Positions 8,192 through 16,261 of a stretch of DNA of 54,799 bases are shown here, piece after piece (positions within the stretch are counted from its first letter, which is position 1; the number at the start of each line of letters is the position of its first letter). Both the position numbers and the translations under genes were made by a program. The notes beneath the pieces were generated by a model. The model saw only the letters and a program-made list of their open reading frames with translations. It did not search any database and was not told the DNA's origin. Source of the stretch: an uncultured Clostridium sp. (lineage in GTDB: Bacteria > Bacillota > Clostridia > TANB77 > CAG-508); the NCBI GenBank assembly GCA_947427205.1, contig CANEHB010000011.1, positions 1-54,799 on the forward strand, written 5' to 3'.

Positions 8192-9062
8192 TTATATATT
8201 ATGAATGTTCTCATGATTTTTCACATAATTAAATAAATTATTAAATTTTTTATAGTTATCTTTTAAAACTACACAATAATAATCTACTGTTGCTTCTTTA
8301 TCTAATATTGGTATTAAAGTTTTATAATTAGAAATTGATCTTCTTGAAAGAGATTTATTAGTTGCAAAAGATGGAAAAGATGTAGTATTTATTAGTGTAT
8401 TAAAAGTATTATCATCATGCTGGATTAATAAATTTGCATTTGGAGCTTTACTTTTTAAAAGTTCATACCAGAAACCTATTTGAGAATACAAAAGAATATC
8501 TTTATTATCTAGTTCTGATAAATATATACCATCTTTTTTGGCTAGTGGACTATTTTTTTCTATTACTAAGTATAACTTTTCGTAAGAAGTTTTTACTGAA
8601 ACTAATTCTTCATCTTCAATTGCGTGATTAAAAATAGCAATATTATATACTTTATTTTTTAAATTATATAGTAAAGTTTCTTCAATGTGATTAAGCTCAG
8701 ATGAAATAGTGAACCCAGAAAATAAAGTGGTTGCTGCTCCGAGTAATATCTGCAAGAGGCATAGGTGCACATGCTCCAATTGATATTGTACGATTTTTTC
8801 TATCAAAAGCACGAATACTAGATATAGCATTTTCTTCATATTTTATAATTTCTTTTGCATATTCACTAGCAAGTTTTCCATTTTCATTTAATGTTAATTT
8901 ATTCTTACTTCTAGAAAAAATTGTAACTCCAAGCTCTTCTTCTAATCGATTCATAGAACGACTAAGAGCAGGTTGACTAATAAATAATTCTTCTGCTGTT
9001 TTTGATAAAGTACCATATTTTTCAAAAACAGCTAATTCTTGCCATAAATTAATATCTATCAT
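8192..9062 (-). pseudogene. LysR family regulator interrupted by a frameshift
   Basis: Two overlapping minus-strand frames together give one LysR protein of about 290 residues. The N-terminal part, from ATG 9062, has the winged helix (ELAVFEKYGTLSKTAEEL, then SQPALSRSMNRLEEELG) and the linker ISIGACAPMPLADIT. The effector domain continues in another frame from SGFTISSELN to the end. One extra base near 8723-8730 (a TTTATTTT stretch in the coding strand) would restore the frame if removed. It could be real inactivation or a sequencing/assembly error. It is divergent from the aldo/keto reductase at 9174, a normal arrangement for a LysR and its target. Confidence 0.8.
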
Positions 9063-9089
9063 AAAATTCTCCTTTTCAGTATGCACAAA

Positions 9090-9108
9090 AGTTATAGTGT
9101 TATAAACT
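9090..9108. promoter_or_regulatory. possible LysR operator between lysR and the divergent reductase
   Basis: The dyad AGTTATA-GTGT-TATAAACT lies in the 111-base divergent space. Its position and T/A-rich dyad form fit a LysR site, but this is inferred from layout only. Confidence 0.4.
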
Positions 9109-9173
9109 ATTTATATTGTACATTTTTTTTTGAATATTGTAAAGTATATATAGAAGTTTATGGAGGTGTTATT

Positions 9174-10019
9174 ATGAGTAGAATAAAATTGAATAATGGA
9201 ATTGATATGCCAGTTGTTGGAATAGGTACATTTTTACTAAATCCAGATCAAGCTGAAGAGTCAGTATATAATGCTTTAAAGAATGGATATAGATTAATAG
9301 ATACAGCAAATGCATATGTTAATGAAAAAGGTGTTGGAAGAGGTATAAAAAAATCAAATGTTCCAAGAGAAGAAATTTTCTTAGAGACAAAATTATGGCC
9401 AGCATTTTATGAAGAAGAGAATCAAATAGAGAAAACGTTAGAAAGATTAGATACAGATTACATTGATTTATTACTATTACATCAACCATGTGGCAATTAT
9501 ATTAAAGGATATAGAATAATGGAGAAAGCTGTTAAAGAAGGAAAGGTAAAATCAATTGGTTTATCAAATTTTACAGAAGAACAAGTACAAGAAATATTAG
9601 ATATGTGTGAAATAAAACCAACAGTATTACAGACAGAAGCTCATCCATATTATCCAGAAAATGAGTTAAAAGAATTTTTGGCAAAAAATGATATAAAAAT
9701 TCAGGCTTGGTATCCATTAGGACACGGAGATAAAAGTTTAATAAATGAACCAATTTTTACAGAATTAGCTGAAAAGTATGGAAAAAGCAATGTTCAAATA
9801 ATATTAAAATGGCATATTCAATCAGGAAATATTGTAATTCCTGGAGCAACAAATCCAGCTCACATAAAAGCTAATATAGATATATTTGATTTTGAATTAT
9901 CAGAAGAAGATATGAAGAGTATTGCTAAAATTAATAAGAATGTAAGATATTATGAATCAACACAAGAAAAATTAGCTAGTTATGCTTCATTTAGACCAGA
10001 TTTAGATGCTCAAAAATAG
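9174..10019 (+). CDS. aldo/keto reductase (2,5-diketogluconate / methylglyoxal reductase type)
   Basis: 281 residues, classic single-domain AKR barrel. Visible catalytic tetrad: Asp43 and Tyr48 (LIDTANAY), Lys73 (ETKLW) and His103 (LLLHQP). The NADPH-binding end is seen as VIPGATNPAHIKAN. Length and motifs match the AKR5/YvgN group acting on 2-oxoaldehydes and similar carbonyls. ATG 9174 is preceded by GGAGGTG; an in-frame extension to 9081 would cross the operator region and lacks a ribosome site. It is divergent from the broken LysR gene, so its control may be altered here. Confidence 0.9.
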   Translation: MSRIKLNNGIDMPVVGIGTFLLNPDQAEESVYNALKNGYRLIDTANAYVNEKGVGRGIKKSNVPREEIFLETKLWPAFYEEENQIEKTLERLDTDYIDLLLLHQPCGNYIKGYRIMEKAVKEGKVKSIGLSNFTEEQVQEILDMCEIKPTVLQTEAHPYYPENELKEFLAKNDIKIQAWYPLGHGDKSLINEPIFTELAEKYGKSNVQIILKWHIQSGNIVIPGATNPAHIKANIDIFDFELSEEDMKSIAKINKNVRYYESTQEKLASYASFRPDLDAQK

Positions 10020-10075
10020 TTATATAAATACAGAAGTAAGTAATAAAAAATTAGTTATAAGGATTAGGATTTTAG

Positions 10076-10606
10076 ATGAAAAAATTTAAAATATTAATAG
10101 ATGTTTTACTATTCATAGTTACAATTCTTTTATTTGATATTGAATTAATAGGAAATTTGAATCATGAAATATTAGGAATAACAATTAGTATTCTTATATT
10201 GATTCATATAATATTAAATATTAAATGGATTAAGAAAGTAACAAAGAATTTAAAAAAAGTAAATTTAAAAGCAAAAATAATGTATACAATTGATATTTTT
10301 ACAATGTTAATTTATTTTGGCGCAATTATTTGTGGAATAATGATATCTGATAAAATTTTTAATTTTCATATGGGAAGTAATTTGTATATGATACTTTCAC
10401 ATTTAATATTTGGACGATTAGCAATTATTATAATGTTTACTCATTTAGGATTGCACTTAGATAGAATATTTAGCAAAGTAAAGAATTTAAACGGTAAAAA
10501 AATACTTTATATTATTTATATAATAATTATTTTATTAATTGCAATATATCTAATGTATACACTAACACATAGTTTCCAATGGTTATATGCTTTTGGAAAT
10601 ATATGA
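10076..10606 (+). CDS. DUF4405-type membrane protein, possible b-heme protein
   Basis: 176 residues with about five membrane helices. The His residues in ILIHIILNIKW (about 43), the LSHLIFGR segment, and THLGLHLD (about 122-126) match the DUF4405 pattern (PF14358), a group related to small cytochrome b membrane anchors. The role is inferred to be electron transfer across the membrane. AAGGATTAGG lies before ATG 10076. Its place between a carbonyl reductase and genes for membrane-anchored flavodoxins is suggestive of a membrane redox chain, but no direct proof can be read. Confidence 0.72.
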   Translation: MKKFKILIDVLLFIVTILLFDIELIGNLNHEILGITISILILIHIILNIKWIKKVTKNLKKVNLKAKIMYTIDIFTMLIYFGAIICGIMISDKIFNFHMGSNLYMILSHLIFGRLAIIIMFTHLGLHLDRIFSKVKNLNGKKILYIIYIIIILLIAIYLMYTLTHSFQWLYAFGNI

Positions 10607-10640
10607 CAGATAGTTTAAATTAAAAAGAAAGGAGGGAAAA

Positions 10641-11783
10641 ATGAGTAAGAAAAAAGTAATAATAATTGTAAGTGCAGTTTTGATATTAGTTATAACAATT
10701 CGAACAATATATTTAAATATAGCATATAAAAGTAAAGAACCAAAAGAGCAAACAAAAATAACACAAGAAACTGCCAATACAGAAATAGTTACACAAAATG
10801 AAGAAATAGAGAAAACTGAAGAAATAAAAGAATGGAAATGGCAAAAAGATAGTCCTGAGAATCACAATATCAATCCAATTATATTGCAAAATCTTCATAA
10901 CACTTATGATACAACACAAATTTTTTCTAGCGTAATTGTTAAAGATGGTTACATTATAGATGAATACTACAAAGAAGGCTATAATGAAACAAGTAAATTT
11001 ATACTTAATTCAGCATCCAAAAGTATTACAAGTAGTTTGATTGGTATTGCAATAGATAAAGGATATATTGAAAATGAAAATGTACCAATATCAAAATATT
11101 TTCCAGAAATTCAAAGTTCTAATAGTGAATATGCTAAACAGATTACAATATGGCATTTACTTACTCATACTTCTGGAATTAATATTAGTGATACTGAAAA
11201 CTGGGATGAATGGAGAAATTCGGAGAATTGGGTTCAATATATATTTGATGCTCCAGTTACTTCAAAACCTGGAACTGTGTTCAATTATTCAACAACAAAT
11301 ACTCACTTACTTTGTGCTATTTTACAAAAAGCAACTGGAATGACTGCTTATGAATTTGGAAAAAAATATTTATTTGATCCTATTGGAATGGAAAGTGTGC
11401 AATGTGAAAAAGATGCTCAAGGAATTTCTGATGGTGGCAATGGATTTATTATGAATATTTATGATATGTTAAAATTTGGGCAATTATATTTAAAAGATGG
11501 AGTGTGGGAAGAAGAACAAATTATTTCTAATCAATGGGTAAATGCTTCTACAACACTTCAATTTAAAAGGTTATCAGGTAGTGCTAATTATGGTTATCAA
11601 TGGTGGGTTAGAACTTTTGGGACTCAAAACTATGCTGCTTATTTTGCACAAGGACATGCTGGACAATATATTTTTGTAATACCAAACCTTGAACTTGTAA
11701 TTGCTTTTACAAGTAATCATACAGGAAGTAGTAGCATGTATTGGCAATTTGTGAATCAGATAGTTTCGGCATATCAAGAATAG
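10641..11783 (+). CDS. membrane-anchored beta-lactamase-family serine hydrolase
   Basis: 380 residues. An N-terminal signal anchor (about 5-25) is followed by a charged linker to about residue 75. The hydrolase domain has the S-x-x-K motif SASK (Ser124, Lys127), a tyrosine motif at Tyr216 in NYSTTN, and a C-terminal GHAGQ run in place of the KTG box. This is the class C/esterase EstB type, acting on cell-wall peptides or esters outside the membrane; it is not evidence of beta-lactam resistance. GAAAGGAGGG precedes ATG 10641. Confidence 0.87.
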   Translation: MSKKKVIIIVSAVLILVITIRTIYLNIAYKSKEPKEQTKITQETANTEIVTQNEEIEKTEEIKEWKWQKDSPENHNINPIILQNLHNTYDTTQIFSSVIVKDGYIIDEYYKEGYNETSKFILNSASKSITSSLIGIAIDKGYIENENVPISKYFPEIQSSNSEYAKQITIWHLLTHTSGINISDTENWDEWRNSENWVQYIFDAPVTSKPGTVFNYSTTNTHLLCAILQKATGMTAYEFGKKYLFDPIGMESVQCEKDAQGISDGGNGFIMNIYDMLKFGQLYLKDGVWEEEQIISNQWVNASTTLQFKRLSGSANYGYQWWVRTFGTQNYAAYFAQGHAGQYIFVIPNLELVIAFTSNHTGSSSMYWQFVNQIVSAYQE

Positions 11784-11859
11784 AATAGTTTATAAGTTTT
11801 TAATAATATCAAATAGTCATTTGGTACAGCAATAAATAAAATTTTAGGAGGTTATTAAA

Positions 11860-12852
11860 ATGAGTAAAGAAGAAGAAAATCAATTTGGTTTAGTTTATGA
11901 AGGAGCAATTACAGAAAATATAGTAGGAAAAGTAAATATTAGACCAGTAAACTATATGTTAAATGGTTTAAAAATTTCTGCAAATGTATATGTACCAGAA
12001 AATTTTAATGAAAATAATCAATATCCTGCTGTTGTAGTTGCACACCCAAATGGAGGAGTAAAAGAACAAGTTGCAGGACTATATGCTGAAAGATTAGCTA
12101 ATATGGGATATATAGCAATGGCTTTTGATGCAGCATATCAAGGACAATCTGAAGGAATGCCAAGAAATACAGATAAACCACAAAATAGAGTTGAAGATAT
12201 ACATGGAGCAATTGATTATATTGTAAATTATAAAGGTGTTGATAGAAGTAGAGTTGGAATTTTAGGAATCTGTGGAGGTGGTGGATACACATTAAGAGCT
12301 GCTCAAACAGATAAAAGAATTAAAGCAGTTGCAACTCTAAGTGCTTTTAATACAGGTATTGTAAGAAAAAATGGATTTTTAGATTCACAAATAAATACAA
12401 TAACAGAAAGATTAGAAGATGCTTACAAAGCTAGAGAAGATGAATTGTCAGGAAAAGAAGTTAGATATACACCAAATATGCTAGAAACTATGACACCAGA
12501 AGAAGCTAAAAAAATGCCATTTGATTTATATAAAGATGGATATGAATATTATGGAATTACACACAAACATACAGGTTCAAGCTTTGCATATACAGTATCT
12601 TCAAATATAGACTTATTTGCATTTGATGCAAGATGTGGAATGGAAATGATTAATCAACCATTACTTATGATGGCTGGAAAGTTAGCAGATACATTGTATA
12701 TGACAGAAGGATGCTATGAAAAGGCAACAAGAACAAAAAACAAAGAATTGTTTTTAATTGATGGAGCAACACATATAAAAACATATTGGTATCCTGAATA
12801 TGTTGAAAAAGTAACAGCTAAATTAAAAGAATTTTTTGGAAAAAATTTATAA
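11860..12852 (+). CDS. alpha/beta hydrolase with cysteine nucleophile (dienelactone hydrolase-like)
   Basis: 330 residues, no signal peptide. The oxyanion region is VVVAHPNGGVKEQ (about 58-70). The nucleophile elbow reads GICGGGG with Cys138 where most esterases have Ser, as in dienelactone hydrolases. A likely acid sits in the AGKLADTLY strand and a catalytic His in the GATHIKTYW run near the C-terminus. The family is often found with flavodoxins and aldo/keto reductases in Firmicutes. AGGAGG precedes ATG 11860, and the membrane flavodoxin gene follows after 20 bases, so they are probably co-transcribed. Confidence 0.85.
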   Translation: MSKEEENQFGLVYEGAITENIVGKVNIRPVNYMLNGLKISANVYVPENFNENNQYPAVVVAHPNGGVKEQVAGLYAERLANMGYIAMAFDAAYQGQSEGMPRNTDKPQNRVEDIHGAIDYIVNYKGVDRSRVGILGICGGGGYTLRAAQTDKRIKAVATLSAFNTGIVRKNGFLDSQINTITERLEDAYKAREDELSGKEVRYTPNMLETMTPEEAKKMPFDLYKDGYEYYGITHKHTGSSFAYTVSSNIDLFAFDARCGMEMINQPLLMMAGKLADTLYMTEGCYEKATRTKNKELFLIDGATHIKTYWYPEYVEKVTAKLKEFFGKNL

Positions 12853-12872
12853 AATAAAAGGAGAAATTTAAA

Positions 12873-12989
12873 ATGAAAAAAGTAGTAATTGGAATTATTA
12901 TAGCTATAGTAATTATAGCTGCTGGAGCTGGAGCATATTTTATGCTAAATTCAGACAAGAAAGAAAATACAGATAATGCAAATCAAAAT
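12873..12989 (+). repeat. direct repeat A1: start of anchored flavodoxin 1
   Basis: 117 bases match 14320-14436 with two differences that I counted (GCT/GTT and AAG/AAA). It encodes the membrane anchor. Identity drops abruptly beyond the anchor, so only this module is shared at high identity. Confidence 0.9.
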
Positions 12990-13592
12990 ACATTAGCATC
13001 AAACAATGAAAGAAATATTGTAAATGAAGAAAATACAACAAATAATTCTGAAGATGAAATATCAAACAATGAAGAATCAGATAATGTAGAACCAGAAAAT
13101 ACAAATAATGGTGGAAAAACATTAGTAGTATATTATTCAGCACAAAGCCATACAAAAGCTGTTTCAGAAAAAATTGCTGATAAATTAGATGCAGATATTT
13201 TTGAAATTGTACCAGAAGATGTATACACATCAGATGATTTAGACTGGACTGATAGAAATTCAAGAGTATCTAAAGAACATGATGATGAATCATTAAGAGA
13301 TATAAAATTAGAAAAAGATACAGTAGATAACTGGGATGAATACGACACTGTATTAATTGGATACCCAATTTGGTGGGGAATTGCAGCATGGCCAGTAGAC
13401 ACTTTTGTAAAAGCAAATGATTTTGATGGAAAAAGAGTAATTCCATTCTGTACTTCAACATCATCAGGTTTAGGCCAAAGTGGAAAATTGCTTGAAAGAG
13501 AAGCTAATGGTGGAAATTGGGAAGATGGACATCGTTTCAAATCTAACCCAACAGATAACGATATTAATGATTGGGTTGATAGTATAAAATAA
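12873..13592 (+). CDS. membrane-anchored flavodoxin 1
   Basis: 239 residues. A single N-terminal hydrophobic segment (about 4-26) follows Met-Lys-Lys, with no lipobox Cys. A linker rich in Asn, Glu and Asp runs to about residue 85. Then comes a flavodoxin domain: FMN loop YYSAQSHTKAVSE, GYPIWWGIAAWP, and CTSTSSGLGQSG. By the positive-inside rule the flavin domain would be outside the cell, which is unusual. The first 117 bases are almost identical to those of the gene at 14320. AAAAGGAGAAA lies before ATG 12873. It lies in a run of four genes ending with the second anchored flavodoxin. Confidence 0.87.
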   Translation: MKKVVIGIIIAIVIIAAGAGAYFMLNSDKKENTDNANQNTLASNNERNIVNEENTTNNSEDEISNNEESDNVEPENTNNGGKTLVVYYSAQSHTKAVSEKIADKLDADIFEIVPEDVYTSDDLDWTDRNSRVSKEHDDESLRDIKLEKDTVDNWDEYDTVLIGYPIWWGIAAWPVDTFVKANDFDGKRVIPFCTSTSSGLGQSGKLLEREANGGNWEDGHRFKSNPTDNDINDWVDSIK

Positions 13593-13611
13593 TGAATAGG
13601 GAGAGATAACA

Positions 13612-14247
13612 ATGAAAGTATTATTGGTAAATGGTGGTCCTCATAAAGAAGGATGTACTTATACAGCTTTATGTGAAATTGCTAAAACTTTGAATGAAGA
13701 AGGCGTTGAAACGGAAATATTTTGGGTTCAAAATAAGCCAATAGCAGGGTGTATAGCTTGTAAATCTTGTGCTAAAACAGGAAAATGTGTATTTAATGAT
13801 GTTGTTAATGAATTTGTAGAAAAAGCAAAAGAAGCTGATGGTTTTATATTTGGAAGTCCAGTACATTATGGAGCTGCAACAGGAGCAATTACATCATTTA
13901 TGGACAGAGCTTTTTATTCAGCATTCCAAGCTGGAAATGGAGATGCATTTTTATTTAAACCTGCTGCAGTAGCTATTTCAGCAAGAAGAGCAGGAACAAC
14001 AGCAACATTTGATCAATTAAACAAATATTTTGGAATTACACAAATGCCAATTATTTCATCAAGATATTGGAATATGGTACATGGAGCAACTCCAGATGAT
14101 GTAAGAAAAGATGAAGAAGGAATGCAAGTAATGAGAATTCTTGGAAGAAATATGGCTTATTACTTAAAATGTATAGAAGCTGGAAAAGAAAAAGGAATTA
14201 AACTTCCAGAACAAGAAAAAATTAATTTTACAAACTTTATAAGATAA
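13612..14247 (+). CDS. NADPH-dependent FMN reductase / iron-sulfur flavoprotein-like
   Basis: 211 residues. The flavodoxin-like fold starts MKVLLVNGGPHKEGCTYTAL, with an IAGCIACKSCAKTGKC cysteine cluster at about residues 41-57 as in iron-sulfur flavoproteins, then GSPVHYGAATGAITSFMDR (FMN-binding loop). The C-terminal part is longer than in simple FMN reductases. The Cys pattern C-x2-C-x2-C-x5-C suggests a 4Fe-4S cluster or metal site; this is inferred from the family. GGGAGAGAT lies before ATG 13612. Sandwiched between the two membrane-anchored flavodoxin genes. Confidence 0.87.
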   Translation: MKVLLVNGGPHKEGCTYTALCEIAKTLNEEGVETEIFWVQNKPIAGCIACKSCAKTGKCVFNDVVNEFVEKAKEADGFIFGSPVHYGAATGAITSFMDRAFYSAFQAGNGDAFLFKPAAVAISARRAGTTATFDQLNKYFGITQMPIISSRYWNMVHGATPDDVRKDEEGMQVMRILGRNMAYYLKCIEAGKEKGIKLPEQEKINFTNFIR

Positions 14248-14319
14248 GTTAAATGCTGATGTTTTGCAGGCTACAGATAACTTATGTAATTTATAAAAAG
14301 TATAAAAGGAGAGAAAAAA

Positions 14320-14436
14320 ATGAAAAAAGTAGTAATTGGAATTATTATAGCTATAGTAATTATAGCTGTTGGAGCTGGAGCATATTTTATGCTAAATTCA
14401 GACAAAAAAGAAAATACAGATAATGCAAATCAAAAT
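14320..14436 (+). repeat. direct repeat A2: start of anchored flavodoxin 2
   Basis: Partner of 12873-12989, 117 bases with two mismatches. Either a recent duplication of the anchor module or gene conversion keeps the two copies alike. Confidence 0.9.
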
Positions 14437-15087
14437 GCTTTATCATCAAATAATGAAAGAAATGTAGTAAGAGAAGATAATTCAGATGAAGTAGATAATA
14501 ATGTTACAGAAGATACAACAGATGAAAATGAAGTAGCAACTTCAGGAAAAACATTAGTAACATATTTCTCATTACCAGAAACAAGAGGAGATGCTAAAGA
14601 AGATAGTACAGTTACTGTTAATGGAGAAAATTTAGGAAATACACAATATGTAGCAAATTTAATTCAAGAACACACAGGAGCTGATATGTTCAGAATTGAA
14701 GCTGTAAAACAATATAATACATCAGATCATCAAGCTTTAATAGCTGATGCACAAGAAGAGCAAAGACAAGATGCAAGACCAGAAATTAAAGATACAATTC
14801 AAAACTTCGAAGATTATGACACAATATTTATAGGATATCCTATTTGGTGGAGCGACCTTCCACAAATCCTTTACACATTCTTAGAAAGTTATGACTTTAC
14901 AGGAAAAAATGTATATTTATTTAGTACAAACGGTGGAAGTGGTTTAGCTGGTACTGTTTCAACAATTACTTCAAAATTAGATACAGCAAATGTAAATTCA
15001 AATGCCTTTAAACTTCACAGAAATAGTATGGAAGATGCTCCAGAAGAAGTTGAAACATGGTTAAAAGAAATAGATATAATTGATTAA
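14320..15087 (+). CDS. membrane-anchored flavodoxin 2
   Basis: 255 residues with the same N-terminal membrane anchor as the protein at 12873 and a linker rich in Asp, Glu and Asn to about residue 85. Its flavodoxin domain is of the longer type (TYFSLPETRGDAKEDST, GNTQYVANLIQEHTGADMF, GYPIWWSDLPQILYTFLE, FSTNGGSGLAGT), so catalytic domains differ more than anchors. An extracytoplasmic FMN domain is inferred. AAAAGGAGAG precedes ATG 14320. It is followed closely by a small reading frame and a flavin reductase gene. Confidence 0.87.
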   Translation: MKKVVIGIIIAIVIIAVGAGAYFMLNSDKKENTDNANQNALSSNNERNVVREDNSDEVDNNVTEDTTDENEVATSGKTLVTYFSLPETRGDAKEDSTVTVNGENLGNTQYVANLIQEHTGADMFRIEAVKQYNTSDHQALIADAQEEQRQDARPEIKDTIQNFEDYDTIFIGYPIWWSDLPQILYTFLESYDFTGKNVYLFSTNGGSGLAGTVSTITSKLDTANVNSNAFKLHRNSMEDAPEEVETWLKEIDIID

Positions 15088-15274
15088 ATGGAAATATTTA
15101 TATGATTTATATGTAAAAAAAGGATTGTCAGAAGATGAGATAAATAGTATATTAGTTTTAGATGTAAAAAACAGAGAATATTTTTCTTCAAAAAGAGTTA
15201 CAAATCAACATGGAGGAGGAGCACTTTTATTCTCACATGATGAAGAAATTATGGGATGGTCATTTAACAAATAA
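15080..15274 (+). CDS. small hypothetical protein (uncertain)
   Basis: A 64-codon frame opening with TTG 15080 inside the end of the anchored flavodoxin gene (8-base overlap). The product has a WKYLYDLYVKKGLSEDEI start and a GGGALLFSHDEEIMGW segment. No family was recognised. It could be a small coupled protein, or the 3' remnant of a longer gene, since no clear ribosome site precedes the TTG. Codon use looks like that of its neighbours. It ends 15 bases before the flavin reductase gene. Confidence 0.4.
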   Translation: MIKWKYLYDLYVKKGLSEDEINSILVLDVKNREYFSSKRVTNQHGGGALLFSHDEEIMGWSFNK

Positions 15275-15289
15275 AAGGAGGAAGTTTAA

Positions 15290-15847
15290 ATGAGAAAAGA
15301 TTTAAAAATTGTACCAGCAGTATTTCCAATGCCAGTTTTAATGATAGCAACTTATAATGAAGATGGAAGTGTTGATGTTATGAATGCTGCATGGGGAATG
15401 GCTTATGATTTTTCACAAATAAAGTTAAATATTAGTGAAGGTCATAAAACAACACAAAATATTAGAAGAACAGGATGTTTTACAGTGTCTTTAGCAACTA
15501 CTGAAACTTTAACAGAATCAGATTATTTTGGTATTGCTTCAGGAAATAATGTAAAAGATAAATTTGAAAGAACTGGAATGAAAGCAATAAAAAGCGAACA
15601 TGTAAATGCTCCAATAGTAACAGATTATCCAGTTTGCATGGAATGTAAAGCAGTAGAAGTAGATGGAGAATATGGAGTTTTGGGTGAAATAGTAAATTTA
15701 TCTATTGACGAAAAGTATTTAGATGAAAACGGAAATCCAGATTTTGCAAAAATGAATACTATTGCTTATGATCCATTTACTCATGGATATTATGAGGTTA
15801 CTAAAAAAGTTGGTCAAGCATTTAGTGATGGAAAAAAATTGCTTTAA
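15290..15847 (+). CDS. flavin reductase family protein
   Basis: 185 residues, the usual length of the FMN-binding split-barrel flavin reductases (PF01613). Visible runs: PMPVLMIATYNEDGSVDVMNAA near the start (given here as PMPVLMIATY and SVDVMNAAWG), HKTTQNIRRTGCFTVSL, and a C-terminal DPFTHGYYEV. It would reduce free or bound FMN with NAD(P)H and could feed the flavodoxins of this cluster. AAAAGGAGGAAG precedes ATG 15290. Last gene of the redox run. Confidence 0.87.
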   Translation: MRKDLKIVPAVFPMPVLMIATYNEDGSVDVMNAAWGMAYDFSQIKLNISEGHKTTQNIRRTGCFTVSLATTETLTESDYFGIASGNNVKDKFERTGMKAIKSEHVNAPIVTDYPVCMECKAVEVDGEYGVLGEIVNLSIDEKYLDENGNPDFAKMNTIAYDPFTHGYYEVTKKVGQAFSDGKKLL

Positions 15848-15906
15848 AAAATTTAATATTTCACATAGAAACTTTATAAAACATATAATTTTATAGAGGT
15901 GATATA

Positions 15907-16065
15907 ATGGGGTCAAGTGAATTTGTAATTTTTATTTCAATCTTAGCATCTAATATTGCAAAGGGAAAATCAGAAGATGAGATTAATATTTTATCAACGT
16001 TCTTTTCTCAACTTGGAGATACTTTAGCTACTATATCTGCACTTGATTCTGGTTGCAATAATTAA
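15907..16065 (+). CDS. DUF6774-like small protein
   Basis: 52 residues with ATG 15907 behind GAGGTG. The sequence MGSSEFVIFISILASNIAK then SEDEINILSTFFSQLGDTLATISA fits the DUF6774 type of small Firmicute protein: a hydrophobic start, an acidic turn and a conserved QLGDTLATI helix. Function unknown. It stands alone, 60 bases after the flavin reductase gene and ahead of the MATE leader. Confidence 0.72.
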   Translation: MGSSEFVIFISILASNIAKGKSEDEINILSTFFSQLGDTLATISALDSGCNN

Positions 16066-16129
16066 TATATAATGTATGAAGATAAACTATTTGATTTTTC
16101 TTAAATTTTTAGAAAATAAAAATCTGTTC

Positions 16130-16159
16130 TTGACAAATTATGGAAAAATTTTGTATAAT
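16130..16159 (+). promoter_or_regulatory. sigma-A-type promoter of the MATE-kinase gene
   Basis: TTGACA (16130-16135) and TATAAT (16154-16159) with an 18-bp spacer, both perfect hexamers. Transcription should begin about 16166, giving a leader of nearly 90 bases before the MATE start. Confidence 0.85.
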
Positions 16160-16168
16160 GTAAAAGTC

Positions 16169-16261
16169 ATGGACAGCAAAACAAAGCGTAGAAATCCGAC
16201 AAGAGATTTCTATGCTATTTTTTTTGTCCGAAATTTAAGGAGGTATTCAATTTATGAATGA
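16169..16261 (+). CDS. possible leader peptide overlapping the MATE start
   Basis: A 30-codon frame that starts MDSKTKRRNPTRDFYAIFF and ends in an Arg/Tyr-rich tail. It starts only about three bases after the predicted transcription start, so translation would be nearly leaderless. It covers both arms of the attenuator and its stop overlaps the MATE start. The basic first half could stall a drug-bound ribosome, but no initiation signal supports it well. Confidence 0.35.
   Translation: MDSKTKRRNPTRDFYAIFFVRNLRRYSIYE
16171..16230 (+). promoter_or_regulatory. leader attenuator ahead of the MATE-kinase gene
   Basis: AGCGTAGAAATC (16185-16196) pairs with GATTTCTATGCT (16204-16215; one G-T) and is followed by eight T (16218-16225), a complete intrinsic terminator placed between promoter and ribosome site. 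Outer sequences GGACA (16171) and TGTCC (16225-16229) can also pair. A frame from ATG 16169 runs through the hairpin and stops at 16261, overlapping the MATE start at 16254. This layout suggests regulated read-through, by ribosome position or by a ligand (inference). Confidence 0.65.

Noticed and set aside
10641..11783. Beta-lactam resistance gene
   Set aside because: The beta-lactamase fold is shared with esterases and peptidases; the KTG box is replaced by GHAGQ and the protein is membrane-anchored, so resistance should not be claimed.
13133..13612. Minus-strand open frame of 159 codons
   Set aside because: Mirrors the anchored flavodoxin gene, which has clear family motifs; the antisense frame has none.
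16076..16168. Upstream part of the frame that contains the MATE leader
   Set aside because: It begins before the consensus promoter at 16130, so this portion would not be transcribed with the leader.
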